64,000 nt of DNA from Cherax quadricarinatus (GCF_038502225.1 NC_091369.1:262001-326000); one strand, 5' to 3'; shown: positions 21,003 through 32,079, counted from the stretch's first letter. Notes: generated by a model from the sequence alone, not told the origin. Numbers and translations are program-made.

Positions 21003-21310
21003 TCCCTCCCTCCCCTCCTCCTCCTCCTCCTCCTCCTCCTCCTCCTCCTCCTCCTCCTCCTCCTCCTCCTCCTCCTCCTCCTCCTCCTCCCCCCCTCCCC
21101 TCCTCCTCCCCTCCTCCCCTCCTCCTCCTCCTCCTCCTCCTTCTCCTCCTACTTCTCCTCCTCCTCCTATTCCTCCTCCTCCTCCACCTCCTCCTTCTCC
21201 TAATCCTCCTCCTCCTCCTCCTCCTTCACCTCCTCCTATTCCTTCTCCTCCTCCTCCTCCTTCCCCTCCTCCTTCTCCTCCTCCTCTTCCTTCTCCTCCT
21301 TTCCCTCTTA
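21003..21310. repeat. (TCC)n microsatellite
   Basis: Long TCC/CCT tract with interruptions; all predicted peptides are homopolymeric artefacts. Confidence 0.97.
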
Positions 21311-21790
21311 TACCTACTTCTCTTCTTCCTCCTCTTTCTCTTTCTCATCTTCCAGCTTTCTCTCATCCTTCCTGACTCTTCCTTCCCTTCCACTCCTGCT
21401 CCTGCCTCTCCCCCTGCACTCCTCACCCCCTGCCCTTTGATTCGCTGCACTCGAGGCCCCTTCACCCCTTATTATGTCACCCTTTACAACGGAGACTTGT
21501 CTTGCCATATATTGTCTTGTTTTTTGTTGTCTTATTCCTTATTATCTGCCTCTATTGTCTTATTCATTATTGTTTGCTTTACTTTTTATTATCTTATTTC
21601 TTATTGTCTGCCTCTATTTTCATATTATTCTTTTCTCTATTGTTTGCCTCTTTATTGCCTTTCTTGTCTTTCTCTTTGTCTTACGTTTTTATATTATTCT
21701 CATCCATCTTGTTGCCAGACGTACGAGTTTTTAAACGTTTATGTAATCTAACTTAACGTAACCTGGAAATAAATGGTATATAAAATACCG
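21311..21790. other. Pyrimidine-rich sequence, nothing recognised
   Basis: Repeats of TTATTGTCTGCCTCTATT at 21540-21660. No gene. Confidence 0.35.
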
Positions 21791-21854
21791 ACACAATGGA
21801 AATATAAACACAAATGCAGTATAATGTGATCCTTTATTGACAACGTTTCACCCA

Positions 21855-22252
21855 TATGCAACAGTTAGGTATCTTTATTTTGAAACGTTTCGCCTACACA
21901 GTAGGCTTCGTCAGTCGAGTACAGAAAAGTTGATAGAAGCAGAAGATACTTGAAGACGATGTAATCAGTCCATCACCCTTAAAGTTTTGAGGTGGTCAGT
22001 CCCTCAGTCTGGAGAAGAGCATTGTTCCTATGGAACAATGCTCTTCTCCAGACTGAGGGACTGACCACCTCAAAACTTTAAGGGTGATGGACTGATTACA
22101 TCGTCTTCAAGTATCTTCTGCTTCTATCAACTTTTCTGTACTCGACTGACGAAGCCTACTGTGTAGGCGAAACGTTTCAAAATAAAGATACCTAACTGTT
22201 GCATATGTGTCTTACCTAACAACCTGTCGGTATTTTATACCATTTTAATGTT
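21855..22252. mobile_element. Nested family A palindrome with 14-bp target duplication
   Basis: CAACGTTTCACCCA flanks it at 21841-21854 and 22253-22266. The element is itself two facing copies meeting at GTTCCTATGGAAC (about 22025-22037). The plus arm ends with GAAACGTTTCAAAATAAAG and TATTTTATACCATTTTAATG. Confidence 0.85.
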
Positions 22253-22314
22253 CAACGTTTCACCCACACAGTGGGCTTTTTCAAGTCACACACGGATCTA
22301 CCTAGATCCGTGTG

Positions 22315-22353
22315 TGACTTGAAAAAGCCCACTGTGTGGGTGAAACGTTGTCA
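22315..22353 (+). ncRNA. Family B hammerhead-like fold with U3/A8
   Basis: Stem I TGAC/GTCA, core TTGAAAA, extra A, stem II GCCCAC/GTGGGT with TGT loop, GAAA, palindromic ACGT. Position 3 is U and position 8 is A instead of C and G, a change on both sides of the known 3-8 core pair. Confidence 0.5.
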
Positions 22354-22399
22354 ATAAAGGATCACATTATACTGCATTTGTGTTTATATTTCCATTAAC

Positions 22400-22725
22400 G
22401 TAACCTAATTTATATCTAAAAAAATCATTTATAAGGTTACAAGACTCGTTAAGAAATTGACGCTGGTCACCTGGGAAGGAAATGAACGTAGCAACAATGG
22501 TCTCTAACACATCCTTTTAAAGGTCCCTTTTCGACGTTTTGCTTGACGTCGATTTATAAGCGTTTCCTGTTTTTTTTTTCTCAAAATCGTCTTTACTTTA
22601 AGTTAAGGCTAAGTTAGTTTAGCTTAAGTTAGTTTATGTTAATATATTCTTACACAAATTGATATTTAACCACAAATAAACAAGTGACATACATAATGCA
22701 GTAATCGTGAACAAGCGGTAAGAGA
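22400..22725. other. AT-rich unique sequence
   Basis: GTTAGTTTAGCTTAAGTTAG-like words at 22605-22640; no gene. Confidence 0.3.
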
Positions 22726-22731
22726 TGCAAA

Positions 22732-22929
22732 GCAACCACAGGGGGAGTTGAGTGATAGCTCTGGGCCTTTCGTGGTGCACTCAGCACATCTTCATGAGCT
22801 TGCATTGTTGCGGAATGAGTAGGTAGATTCGTTCAGGAGAACGGCTCTATCTAGAATCATGTGCTAGAAAATGTGTTGATTGAACCATGAAAGGCCTAGA
22901 GCTATCATTCAACTCCCCCCAGTGGTTGT
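22732..22929. repeat. Inverted repeat with about 45-bp arms
   Basis: GGGGGAGTTGAGTGATAGCT (22741) is mirrored by the complement of AGCTATCATTCAACTCCCCC (22901-22920), about 3 mismatches over 36 bp, with a loop near 106 nt. Possible MITE or paired insertion; no target duplication found. Confidence 0.65.
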
Positions 22930-22989
22930 TTTGCACAAATAAGCAAATTAGACAACAGTTTACGATACGAATGACAAGGAGGTGGCTAA

Positions 22990-23362
22990 GAAATAATGAA
23001 CACGAGAAAGAGCATAAGGAAGGAGCACTGCAGCAGCCCTACTGGCCCAAGCTAGTCAGGTCCATAAGAACATAAGAAAGAAGGAATACAGCAACAGGCC
23101 TACTGATCCATGCGGTGTAGGTCCATGTCCCCCTCCCCCCGGATTAGCCCAATGACCCACCCAGTCTGGTCACCTCCACTCAAGGAAGGAGCACGGGACC
23201 AGACCCAACAACACAAGCTAGTCAGGTCCAACTCACACCCACTATTTTTAAAACTACACAACGTTTTAGCCTCAATAACTGTACTCGGGAGTTTGTTCCA
23301 CTCATCCACAACTCTATTACCAAACCAGTACTTTCCTATATCCTTCCTGAATCTGAGTTTAC
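22990..23362 (-). pseudogene. CR1-like LINE 3' fragments, two in tandem
   Basis: About 22990-23060 and 23063-23362 on the minus strand both end in the TTCTTATGTTCTTATG tail. The second includes coding for NSRVVDEWNKLPSTV-like and a shortened LDLTS segment, matching 24830-25090. 5' truncated. Confidence 0.7.

Positions 23363-23459
<97 letters not shown>
23362..23459. repeat. (CT)n microsatellite
   Basis: About 49 uninterrupted CT units, inserted at the truncated 5' edge of the LINE fragment. Confidence 0.97.
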
Positions 23460-23460
<1 letters not shown>

Positions 23461-23810
23461 AAAAATGGTGTGTAGTTTGAGAGGGCAGTGTAATACTTCA
23501 AGAAGACATGACACGAAGATACACAATTTTTAAGCCAAGTGAACGTATATGCGGTGAGTCTCTCTTGCTTCATCTGCACCTCTCTGTACATCAAGTTAAT
23601 CTTGACTCTCTATCGTAGTATTTTACGAGAGTTTTTAAGGTGTGAGGAAAAAATCATGGGTGCTAACTCATGTGGGAGATATCTGCTTTGTGGGAGATTG
23701 ATCACACTTCAAATGTGGCCGCCAGTGAGGGTAACAATAGCCAGAGAGTGTGTGTGTGTTGCTGGGAACCTTGTGTGGAGAGATACAAGTCTACATAAAA
23801 TACACTCTTG
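23460..23810. other. Unique sequence, nothing recognised
   Basis: No supported feature. Confidence 0.35.
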
Positions 23811-23814
23811 AAGG

Positions 23815-24180
23815 TGTGTGTGTGTGTGTGTGTGTGTGTACTCACCTAATTGTGGTTGCAGGGTTCGATTCACGGTTCCTGTCCCAGCCACTTCGCTGGT
23901 CGCTTCTACGTCCACTCTCTCCCTGCTCCGTGAGCTTTGTCATACCTCTTCTTAAAGCTGTGTATGGATCCTGCCTTCACTACATCACTCTCCAGATTGT
24001 TCCACTTCCTGACAACTCTGTGACTGAAGAAATACGTCCTAACATCCCTGTGACTCATCTGAGTCTTCAACTTCCAGTTGTGACCCCTTGTTGCTGTGTC
24101 CCATCTGAAACATCCAGGTGTGTGTGAGTGTGTGTACTCGCCTAGTTGCACTCACCTAGTTGTGGCTGCGGGGGTCGAGT
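23815..24180 (-). pseudogene. LINE family H C-terminal fragment with (CA)n tail
   Basis: Minus frame (23906-24151): CFRWDTATRGHNWKLKTQMS, HRDVRTYFFSHRVVRKWNNL and KAGSIHSFKKRYDKAHG, the conserved C-terminus of a CR1/Jockey-type LINE. Its 3' UTR ends GCAACCACAATTAGGTGAG then runs into (AC)n at 23815-23840, suggesting that family H ends in an AC microsatellite. A second tail fragment lies at 24140-24195. Confidence 0.75.
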
Positions 24181-24196
24181 CACAGCTCCTGTTCCT

Positions 24197-24197
<1 letters not shown>

Positions 24198-24254
<57 letters not shown>

Positions 24255-24285
24255 ATGTGTGTGTGTGTATATGTGTGTGTGGGAG
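24198..24285. repeat. (GT)n microsatellite
   Basis: About 40 GT units with few interruptions, next to a family H tail fragment. Confidence 0.95.
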
Positions 24286-24319
24286 TATAAGTTACCTGCA
24301 GCTTGTGAACCTCTACAGA

Positions 24320-24656
24320 ACTCGATAAATTAGACATATGTGCAACACTTGGGTGTCTGTATTGTGGAAACGCTTCGCCACATAGTGGCTTCATCAGTCC
24401 TATACAAAGAAGAATGGTGAAGATCAGAAGGAGTTTGAGGTAATCAGTCCCTCAGCCTGATCTTCACCCGAAATACCTGGGCATGATAGTGGCTTTCATT
24501 GTACCAGTCAAATTTTGATATGTAAACACACATTGTAACCTTTGCAGAGAATTAATTTTTTTATTTTTATTTGTATTTGTATTGGACTGATGAAGCCACT
24601 GTCTGGGCGAAACGTTTCCACAATAAAAACACCCAAGTGTTGCACATGTGGCTAAG
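24320..24656. mobile_element. Hammerhead-like element, family A, inverted pair
   Basis: Minus copy at 24326-24475 and plus copy at 24575-24655 around an unrelated centre. The plus copy has stem I TATTG..GA with TC..CAATA, core CTGATGA, GAAA and ACGT. It directly abuts the LINE 3' tail at 24658. Confidence 0.75.
24580..24625 (+). ncRNA. Hammerhead-like ribozyme fold
   Basis: CTGATGA at 24587-24593, GAAA at 24609-24612. Stem I pairs TATTG/CAATA and GA/TC around a 2-nt CA bulge. Stem II is reduced to GCC/GGC by a GTGGC to TGGGC change. Confidence 0.5.
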
Positions 24657-24657
24657 T

Positions 24658-27370
24658 TATAAGAACATAAGAAAGAAGGAACACTGCAGAAGGCCTACTG
24701 GCCCATGCGAGGCAGGTCCAAGTCTCCTACCGGCTTAAGCCAATGCACCCAACCTAGTCAGGTCAGGTCACATTGACTTAAGGGAGGAACACGGCAACCG
24801 ACCTGGTAGCACAAGCTATCAGGTCTAGCTCACACCCACCCACATCTACTCATGTATTTATCCAACCTATTTTTAAAGCTACACAACGTACTGGCCTCTA
24901 TAACGGTACTTGGGAGTTTGTTCCACTCATCCACAACTCGATTACCAAACCAGTACTTTCCTATATCCTTCCTGAATCTGAATTTTTCCAACTTAAAACC
25001 ATTGCTGCGAGTCCTGTCTAGGCTAGATATTTTCAGCACACTATTTACATACCCTTTATTTATTCCTGTCTTCCATTTATACACCTCAATCATATCCCCC
25101 TAATTCTACGTCTTTCTAGAGAGTGCAGTTTCAGGGCCCTTAGTCTATCCTCATAGGGAAGGTTTCTGATACATGGGATCAACTTTGTCATCCTCCTTTG
25201 TACATTTTCCAGAGAATTTATATCCATTCTGTGAAAGTTAAGACACATGTGCAACATCTGGATATCTTTATTGTAGTAGACGTTTCGCCATCCAGTGGCT
25301 TTATCAATACAGATTCTAGGACATAATAGGAAGACAGTAGAACTATATACAAAAGATGAGGTAATCAGTCCCTCGGCCTTGGAGTTAGTGTTCACAGCAT
25401 CGTGGTGGAGGAGAGTCTGGAGCAAAGGCAAGAAGACTGGCGCTTTTTATAGGCGTCAGTGAATGGGACGGGCAGCAGACGAGGTCAGTCACTGGTAATA
25501 CGGTGACCAAAACTGTGCAGCATAATCTAAATGAGGCCTAACCAAGGATGTATAGAGTTGAAGAACAACCTGAGGACTCCTATTATTTATGCTTCTTGAT
25601 ATGAAGCCAATGATTCTATTAGCTTTATTGCGAACACTTATGCACTGTTGTCTTGGTTTCAGATTACTGCTAACCAGAACTCCTAAATCTTTTTCGCAAT
25701 CCGTAATATTAAGATCTACATTATTTAGTTTATATGTGTCATGGTTATTGTCCTGTCCAACATTTAGAACTTTGCATTTGTCTATATTAAACTGCATCTG
25801 CCACTTCTCCGACCACTGCATCAGTCTATTCAAATCTTCCTGGAGTGCTCGAATGTCCTCGTCAGAATGAATTCGACGGCCTATTTTGGTGTCATCGGCA
25901 AACTTGCCGATGTCGCTCTTTATGCCCTCATCTATGTCGTTTATGTAGATTGTGAACAGCAGGGGGCCCAACACTGACCCCTGTGGAACACCGCTCGTGA
26001 CACTTCCCCACTCTGATTTCTCCCCATTTATGCAAACTCTCTGCTGCCTATTTGTCAACCATGCCTCTATCCAGGAAAAAATTTCTCCTCCTATTCCATG
26101 TGCTTTAATTTTCCTCAATAGTCTCTGATGTGGGACCCTGTCAAAAGCCTTACTGAAGTCCATATACACAATATCATATTCATTACCATGATCTACCTCC
26201 TCAAATACCTTAGTGAAAAAAGTTAATAAATTTGTAAGGCAGGAACGCCCCTTTGTAAAACCATGCTGAGATTCGTTGATTAATTTATGCTTTTCAAGGT
26301 GGCTACGAACTGCCTCGGCAATTATTGATTCCATAAATTTTCCCACTATGGAGGTTAGGCTTATTGGTCTATAGTTCGAAGCTAAGGACCTGTCACCTGT
26401 TTTGAAAATAGGTATCACATTTGCCATTTTCCACTTATCTGGCACCATGCCAGTTTGTAGTGATATGTTGAAAAGATTAGCCAAAGGTGTGCTAAGCTCC
26501 TCTTTACATTCCTTTAGAACCCTTGCATACAGTTCATCAGGGCCTGGGGATTTGTTAGGTTTTAATTTATCTATTTGCCTAAGGACCATGTCACTTGTGA
26601 CCCTAATAGTGCACAGTTTATTATCGTCCTGTTCTACATAATTTATCATTACTGGAATGTCGCTGGTATCCTCCTGTGTAAAAACTGAGAGGAAGTATGT
26701 GTTAAAAATTCTACACATTTCCTTATCACTGTCAGTGAGCTGACCCGAGGAACTTTTGAGTGGGCCTATCTTGTCCCTGATCTTACTTCTGTATACCTGA
26801 AAGAATCCTTTTGGGTTAGTCTTCGATTCTCTTGCAACTTTAACCTCATAATCTCTTTTTGCTTTTCTAATTCCCCTTTTTATTTCTCTCTTTAACTGAA
26901 TATATCGATTTCTCAATTGCCCCTCTCCTCTTTTGATTTGCCTATATATGCCTCTCTTTTGACCAATCAGATATTTTAATCTATTGTTCATCCATTTAGG
27001 ATCATTTTTGTTTGATCTGATTTCCCTATTTGGAACATAATTTGACTGAGCAGCTAGAACTTTGCCCTGGAAAGCATCATATCGGCAACCATCACCACCT
27101 ACCTGACCCTTAGTCAGGTCATTCCAGTTCAGCCCACCTAAGTAATTTTTCAGTCCTATGAAATCAGCCAAGCGAAAGTCAGGGACGGAGACTTGATTGC
27201 CATTATTAGGGGAATTCCATGATATATTAAAACTGAGTGATTTGTGATCACTTTCCCCAAGCTCATCATTAACCTCAAGATTATTAATTAGTGTTTCCCT
27301 ACTGGCAAGAACCAAGTCAAGGAGGTTATTTCCCCTAGTTGGCTCTGTCACAAACTGTTTTAAAAAACAA
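24658..27370 (-). pseudogene. CR1/Jockey-like non-LTR retrotransposon, 5' truncated and interrupted
   Basis: The largest coding remnant (27351 to 25492, minus) has the end of an apurinic-type endonuclease (NNLLDLVLAS, E33-S-D35-H36), a linker, and a reverse transcriptase: YRPISLTS, D398-F-S-K-A-F-D404, SGVPQGSVLGPLLF and F484-A-D-D487. Coding continues upstream without ATG (VDCFLKQF) to a TAA, so the 5' part of the endonuclease is lost by truncation. After SPYY the frame is cut by a GAAACGTT element (25232-25494) and resumes as RMDINSLENVQRRMTKLIP. Near 25100 one G is missing from a G-run before DMIEVYKW, a second break. The C-terminus ends SFKNRLDKYMSRCGWV and the 3' UTR ends in TTCTTATGTTCTTATA. 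Inactive. Other 3' fragments occur at 4565, 22990, 37370, 41740, 44165 and 60920. Confidence 0.9.
25232..25494 (-). mobile_element. Hammerhead-like element inserted in the LINE reading frame
   Basis: Minus copy with the family A parts: GACTGATTACCTCATC, CACTGGATGGCGAAACGTC, ACAATAAAGATATCC and CACATGTGTCTTAAC. It separates the LINE codons for SPYY and RMDINS. No long target duplication is visible; at most CTG is repeated at the edges. The core here reads TTGATAAAGCCAC. Confidence 0.8.
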
Positions 27371-27419
27371 TCAACTTAGCGGCTCTCTGAACCATTGATC
27401 TATAAACCTCTACAGTACG

Positions 27420-27490
27420 CGAGGCCCGGTCATGGACGTGGCCCCGGGGGGCGTAGACCCCCTGAACACCCTCCAGGTATACTCCTAAGT
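27420..27490 (+). repeat. LINE F1 3'-UTR fragment
   Basis: GCCCGGTCATGGACGTGGCC, CCCTGAACACCCTCC and AGGTATACTCC. Confidence 0.55.
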
Positions 27491-27609
27491 TCAAGTATGT
27501 GCATCAGTCACTGTTGTTCACTGCATGTTCAACCTAGAAAAGTATCAGTCAGAAATGAAAGCCATCTTTCCTGAGGAAGAGAGAGAGAAGAGGAGAGAGA
27601 GAAAGAGAT

Positions 27610-27615
27610 AGGCAC

Positions 27616-27657
<42 letters not shown>
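27610..27657. repeat. (GA)n microsatellite
   Basis: Uninterrupted GA run; smaller GA runs recur at 27890-27960. Confidence 0.9.
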
Positions 27658-27658
<1 letters not shown>

Positions 27659-27800
27659 CTACCTGGATACCTGGAGGTTACCTGGATACCTGGAGGTTAT
27701 TCCGGGGATCAACGCCCCCGCGGCCCGGTCCATGACCAGGCCTCCCGATGGATCAGGGCCTGATCAGCTAGGCTGTTACTGCTGGTGATGGTCCTGTCGT
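27658..27800 (-). pseudogene. LINE F1 3' fragment with tandem tail
   Basis: Minus frame SNSLADQALIHREAWSWTGP then the 3' UTR, ending in two tandem copies of TCCAGGTAACCTCCAGGTAT-like tail. 5' truncated. Confidence 0.65.
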
Positions 27801-28154
27801 AATATAATTTTTTAAAGGAATCATAACCTTTGAAAATGTAAAGGGAAAGATAATACACAAGATGAAAAGTTGTGGTAAAGGAAGATGTGGAGAGAGAGAG
27901 AGACGAAGGAAGGTGTGTAGAGAGAGAGAGAGAGACGAAGGAAGGTGTGTAGAGAGATAGTGCAGTCATAGTATTTCATAAAACGTGGAATCTATAGAAG
28001 ACTTGAGAATAATAATAATGTTGGATAATTTATCGTTTAGAGAACACAACAAGACCAGTGTAGCAAAGACCAGGAAAATGATGGCCAGAATAATGAATAC
28101 TTTCCAAACAAGAGAAGTCATGCAGATCTTACTTTTCAAATCATTTATACCATT
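27800..28154. other. AT-rich spacer with GA patches
   Basis: No gene recognised. Confidence 0.3.
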
Positions 28155-31100
28155 ATGTCTGCAGCGAGGGATGGTATGCTGATACCGACAGTATGTGTTC
28201 AGTGAGGGATGGTATGCTGATACCGACAGTATGTGTTCAGCGAGGGATGGTATGCTGATACCGACAGTATGTGTTCAGTGAGGGATGGTATGCTGATACC
28301 GACAGTATGTGTTCAGTGAGGGATGGTATGCTGATACCGACAGTATGTGTTCAGCGAGGGATGGTATGCTGATACCGACAGTATGTGTTCAGTGAGGGAT
28401 GGTATGCTGATACCGACAGTATGTGTTCAGTGAGGGATGGTATGCTGATACCGACAGTATGTGTTCAGTGAGGGATGGTATGCTGATACCGACAGTATGT
28501 GTTCAGTGAGGGATGGTATGCTGATACCGACAGTATGTGTTCAGCGAGGGATGGTATGCTGATACCGACAGTATGTGTTCAGTGAGGGATGGTATGCTGA
28601 TACCGACAGTATGTGTTCAGTGAGGGATGGTATGCTGATACCGACAGTATGTGTTCAGTGAGGGATGGTATGCTGATACCGACAGTATGTGTTCAGTGAG
28701 GGATGGTATGCTGATACCGACAGTATGTGTTCAGTGAGGGATGGTATGCTGATACCGACAGTATGTGTTCAGTGAGGGATGGTATGCTGATACCGACAGT
28801 ATGTGTTCAGCGAGGGATGGTATGCTGATACCGACAGTATGTGTTCAGTGAGGGATGGTATGCTGATACCGACAGTATGTGTTCAGTGAGGGATGGTATG
28901 CTGATACCGACAGTATGTGTTCAGTGAGGGATGGTATGCTGATACCGACAGTATGTGTTCAGTGAGGGATGGTATGCTGATACCGACAGTATGTGTTCAG
29001 CGAGGGATGGTATGCTGATACCGACAGTATGTGTTCAGTGAGGGATGGTATGCTGATACCGACAGTATGTGTTCAGTGAGGGATGGTATGCTGATACCGA
29101 CAGTATGTGTTCAGCGAGGGATGGTATGCTGATACCGACAGTATGTGTTCAGTGAGGGATGGTATGCTGATACCGACAGTATGTGTTCAGTGAGGGATGG
29201 TATGCTGATACCGACAGTATGTGTTCAGCGAGGGATGGTATGCTGATACCGACAGTATGTGTTCAGTGAGGGATGGTATGCTGATACCGACAGTATGTGT
29301 TCAGTGAGGGATGGTATGCTGATACCGACAGTATGTGTTCAGTGAGGGATGGTATGCTGATACCGACAGTATGTGTTCAGTGAGGGATGGTATGCTGATA
29401 CCGACAGTATGTGTTCAGCGAGGGATGGTATGCTGATACCGACAGTATGTGTTCAGTGAGGGATGGTATGCTGATACCGACAGTATGTGTTCAGTGAGGG
29501 ATGGTATGCTGATACCGACAGTATGTGTTCAGTGAGGGATGGTATGCTGATACCGACAGTATGTGTTCAGCGAGGGATGGTATGCTGATACCGACAGTAT
29601 GTGTTCAGTGAGGGATGGTATGCTGATACCGACAGTATGTGTTCAGTGAGGGATGGTATGCTGATACCGACAGTATGTGTTCAGCGAGGGATGGTATGCT
29701 GATACCGACAGTATGTGTTCAGTGAGGGATGGTATGCTGATACCGACAGTATGTGTTCAGTGAGGGATGGTATGCTGATACCGACAGTATGTGTTCAGCG
29801 AGGGATGGTATGCTGATACCGACAGTATGTGTTCAGTGAGGGATGGTATGCTGATACCGACAGTATGTGTTCAGTGAGGGATGGTATGCTGATACCGACA
29901 GTATGTGTTCAGTGAGGGATGGTATGCTGATACCGACAGTATGTGTTCAGTGAGGGATGGTATGCTGATACCGACAGTATGTGTTCAGTGAGGGATGGTA
30001 TGCTGATACCGACAGTATGTGTTCAGTGAGGGATGGTATGCTGATACCGACAGTATGTGTTCAGTGAGGGATGGTATGCTGATACCGACAGTATGTGTTC
30101 AGCAAGGTATGGTATGCTGATACCGACAGTATGTGTTCAGTGAGGGATGGTATGCTGATACCGACAGTATGTGTTCAGCAAGGTATGGTATGCTGATACC
30201 GACAGTATGTGTTCAGTGAGGGATGGTATGCTGATACCGACAGTATGTGTTCAGCAAGGTATGGTATGCTGATACCGACAGTATGTGTTCAGTGAGGGAT
30301 GGTATGCTGATACCGACAGTATGTGTTCAGCGAGGGATGGTATGCTGATACCGACAGTATGTGTTCAGTGAGGGATGGTATGCTGATACCGACAGTATGT
30401 GTTCAGTGAGGGATGGTATGCTGATACCGACAGTATGTGTTCAGCAAGGTATGGTATGCTGATACCGACAGTATGTGTTCAGTGAGGGATGGTATGCTGA
30501 TACCGACAGTATGTGTTCAGTGAGGGATGGTATGCTGATACCGACAGTATGTGTTCAGCGAGGGATGGTATGCTGATACCGACAGTATGTGTTCAGTGAG
30601 GGATGGTATGCTGATACCGACAGTATGTGTTCAGCGAGGGATGGTATGCTGATACCGACAGTATGTGTTCAGTGAGGGATGGTATGCTGATACCGACAGT
30701 ATGTGTTCAGTGAGGGATGGTATGCTGATACCGACAGTATGTGTTCAGCTAGGTATGGTATGCTGATACCGACAGTATGTGTTCAGTGAGGGATGGTATG
30801 CTGATACCGACAGTATGTGTTCAGTGAGGGATGGTATGCTGATACCGACAGTATGTGTTCATCGAGGGATGGTATGCTGATACTGACAGTATGTGTTCAG
30901 TGAGGGATGGTATGCTGATACTGACAGTATGTGTTCAGCGAGGGATGGTATGCTGATACTGACAATATATGTTCAGCGAGGGATGGTATGCTGATACCGA
31001 CAATATGTGTTCAGCGAGGGATGGTATGTTGATACCGACAGTATGTGTTCAGCGAGGGATGGTATGCTGATACCGACAGTATGTGTTCAGCGAGGGATGG

Positions 31101-31978
31101 TATGCTGATACTGACAGTATGTGTTCAGCGAGGGATGGTATGCTGATACCGACAATATGTGTTCAGCGAGGGATGGTATGTTGATACCGACAATATGTGT
31201 TCAGCGAGGTATGGTATGCTGATACCGACAGTATGTGTTCAGCGAGGTATGGTATGCTGATACCGACAGTATGTGTTCAGCGAGGGATGGTATGTTGATA
31301 CCGACAGTATGTGTTCAGCGAGGGATGGTATGCTGATACCGACAGTATGTGTTCAGCGAGGGATGGTATGCTGATACCGACAATATGTGTTCAGCGAGGG
31401 ATGGTATGTTGATACCGACAGTATGTGTTCAGCGAGGGATGGTATGTTGATACCGACAGTATGTGTTCAGCGAGGGATGGTATGTTGATACCGACAATAT
31501 GTGTTGAGCGAGGGATGGTATGTTGATACCGACAGTATGTGTTCAGCGAGGGATGGTATGCTGATACCGACAATATGTGTTCAGCGAGGGATGGTATGTT
31601 GATACCGACAATGTGTTGACCGAGGGATGGTATGTTGATACCGACAGTATGTGTTCAGCGAGGGATGGTATGCTGATACCGACAATATGTGTTGAGCGAG
31701 GGATGGTATGTTGATACCGACAATATGTGTTCAGCGAGGGATGGTATGTTGATACCGACAATATGTGTTGAGCGAGGGATGGTATGTTGATACCGACAAT
31801 ATGGTATGTTGATACCGACAATATGTGTTCAGCAAGGTATGGTATGCTGATACCGACAGTATGTGTTCAGCGAGGGATGGTATGCTGATACCGACAGTAT
31901 GTGTTGAGCGAGGGATGGTATGTTGATACCGACAATATGTGTTCAGCGAGGGATGGTATGTTGATACCGACAATATGT
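28155..31978 (-). repeat. 38-bp satellite, about 100 copies
   Basis: Units carry GGTATGCTGATACCGACAGT, then ATGTGTTCAGTGAGGGAT. The left two thirds is very uniform (GTGAGG/GCGAGG variants); 30100-30800 adds GCAAGGTATGG variants and beyond 30860 many GTTGATACC/CAATATG variants appear. The unit includes a hairpin GGTAT-GCTG-ATACC. It matches the 3' terminus of family E elements (minus strand of the array versus 42785-42830: CCACAT, GGTATCACCATACCAT, CCTCA) and is contiguous with such an element at 31978. Confidence 0.95.
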
Positions 31979-32075
31979 GGAAGAAGACACTTTTGTACAG
32001 TTTAGGCCATTTATTAAAGGAAACGTTTCACCACGAGTGACTTCTTCAGTCCCAATACAGAGATAACTAAGAAAA
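31978..32075 (-). mobile_element. Hammerhead-like element, family E, joined to the 38-bp satellite
   Basis: Sense strand: GTATTGGGACTGAAGAAGTC, ACTCGTGGTGAAACGTTTCC, TTTAATAAATGG, then AAGTGTCTTCTTCCACAT, which runs directly into the satellite. Stem I TATTG..GGA with TCC..TAATA (one G.U). Stem II GTCA/TGGT pairs with wobbles. Confidence 0.75.
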
Positions 32076-32079
32076 GTGT

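Larger units (their letters stand above)
21796..22395. mobile_element. Family B foldback element with a nested family A foldback
   Basis: The outer arms 21796-21854 and 22337-22395 are almost perfect reverse complements (ATGGAAATATAAACACAAAT and its complement). The family B centre is 22253-22336, with a hairpin at AGATCC..GGATCT. Family A is inserted at 21855-22252. Confidence 0.85.

Noticed and set aside
28155..31978. CRISPR-like array
   Set aside because: Regular 38-bp periodicity but no distinct repeats and spacers; every unit is the same sequence, and the context is eukaryotic.
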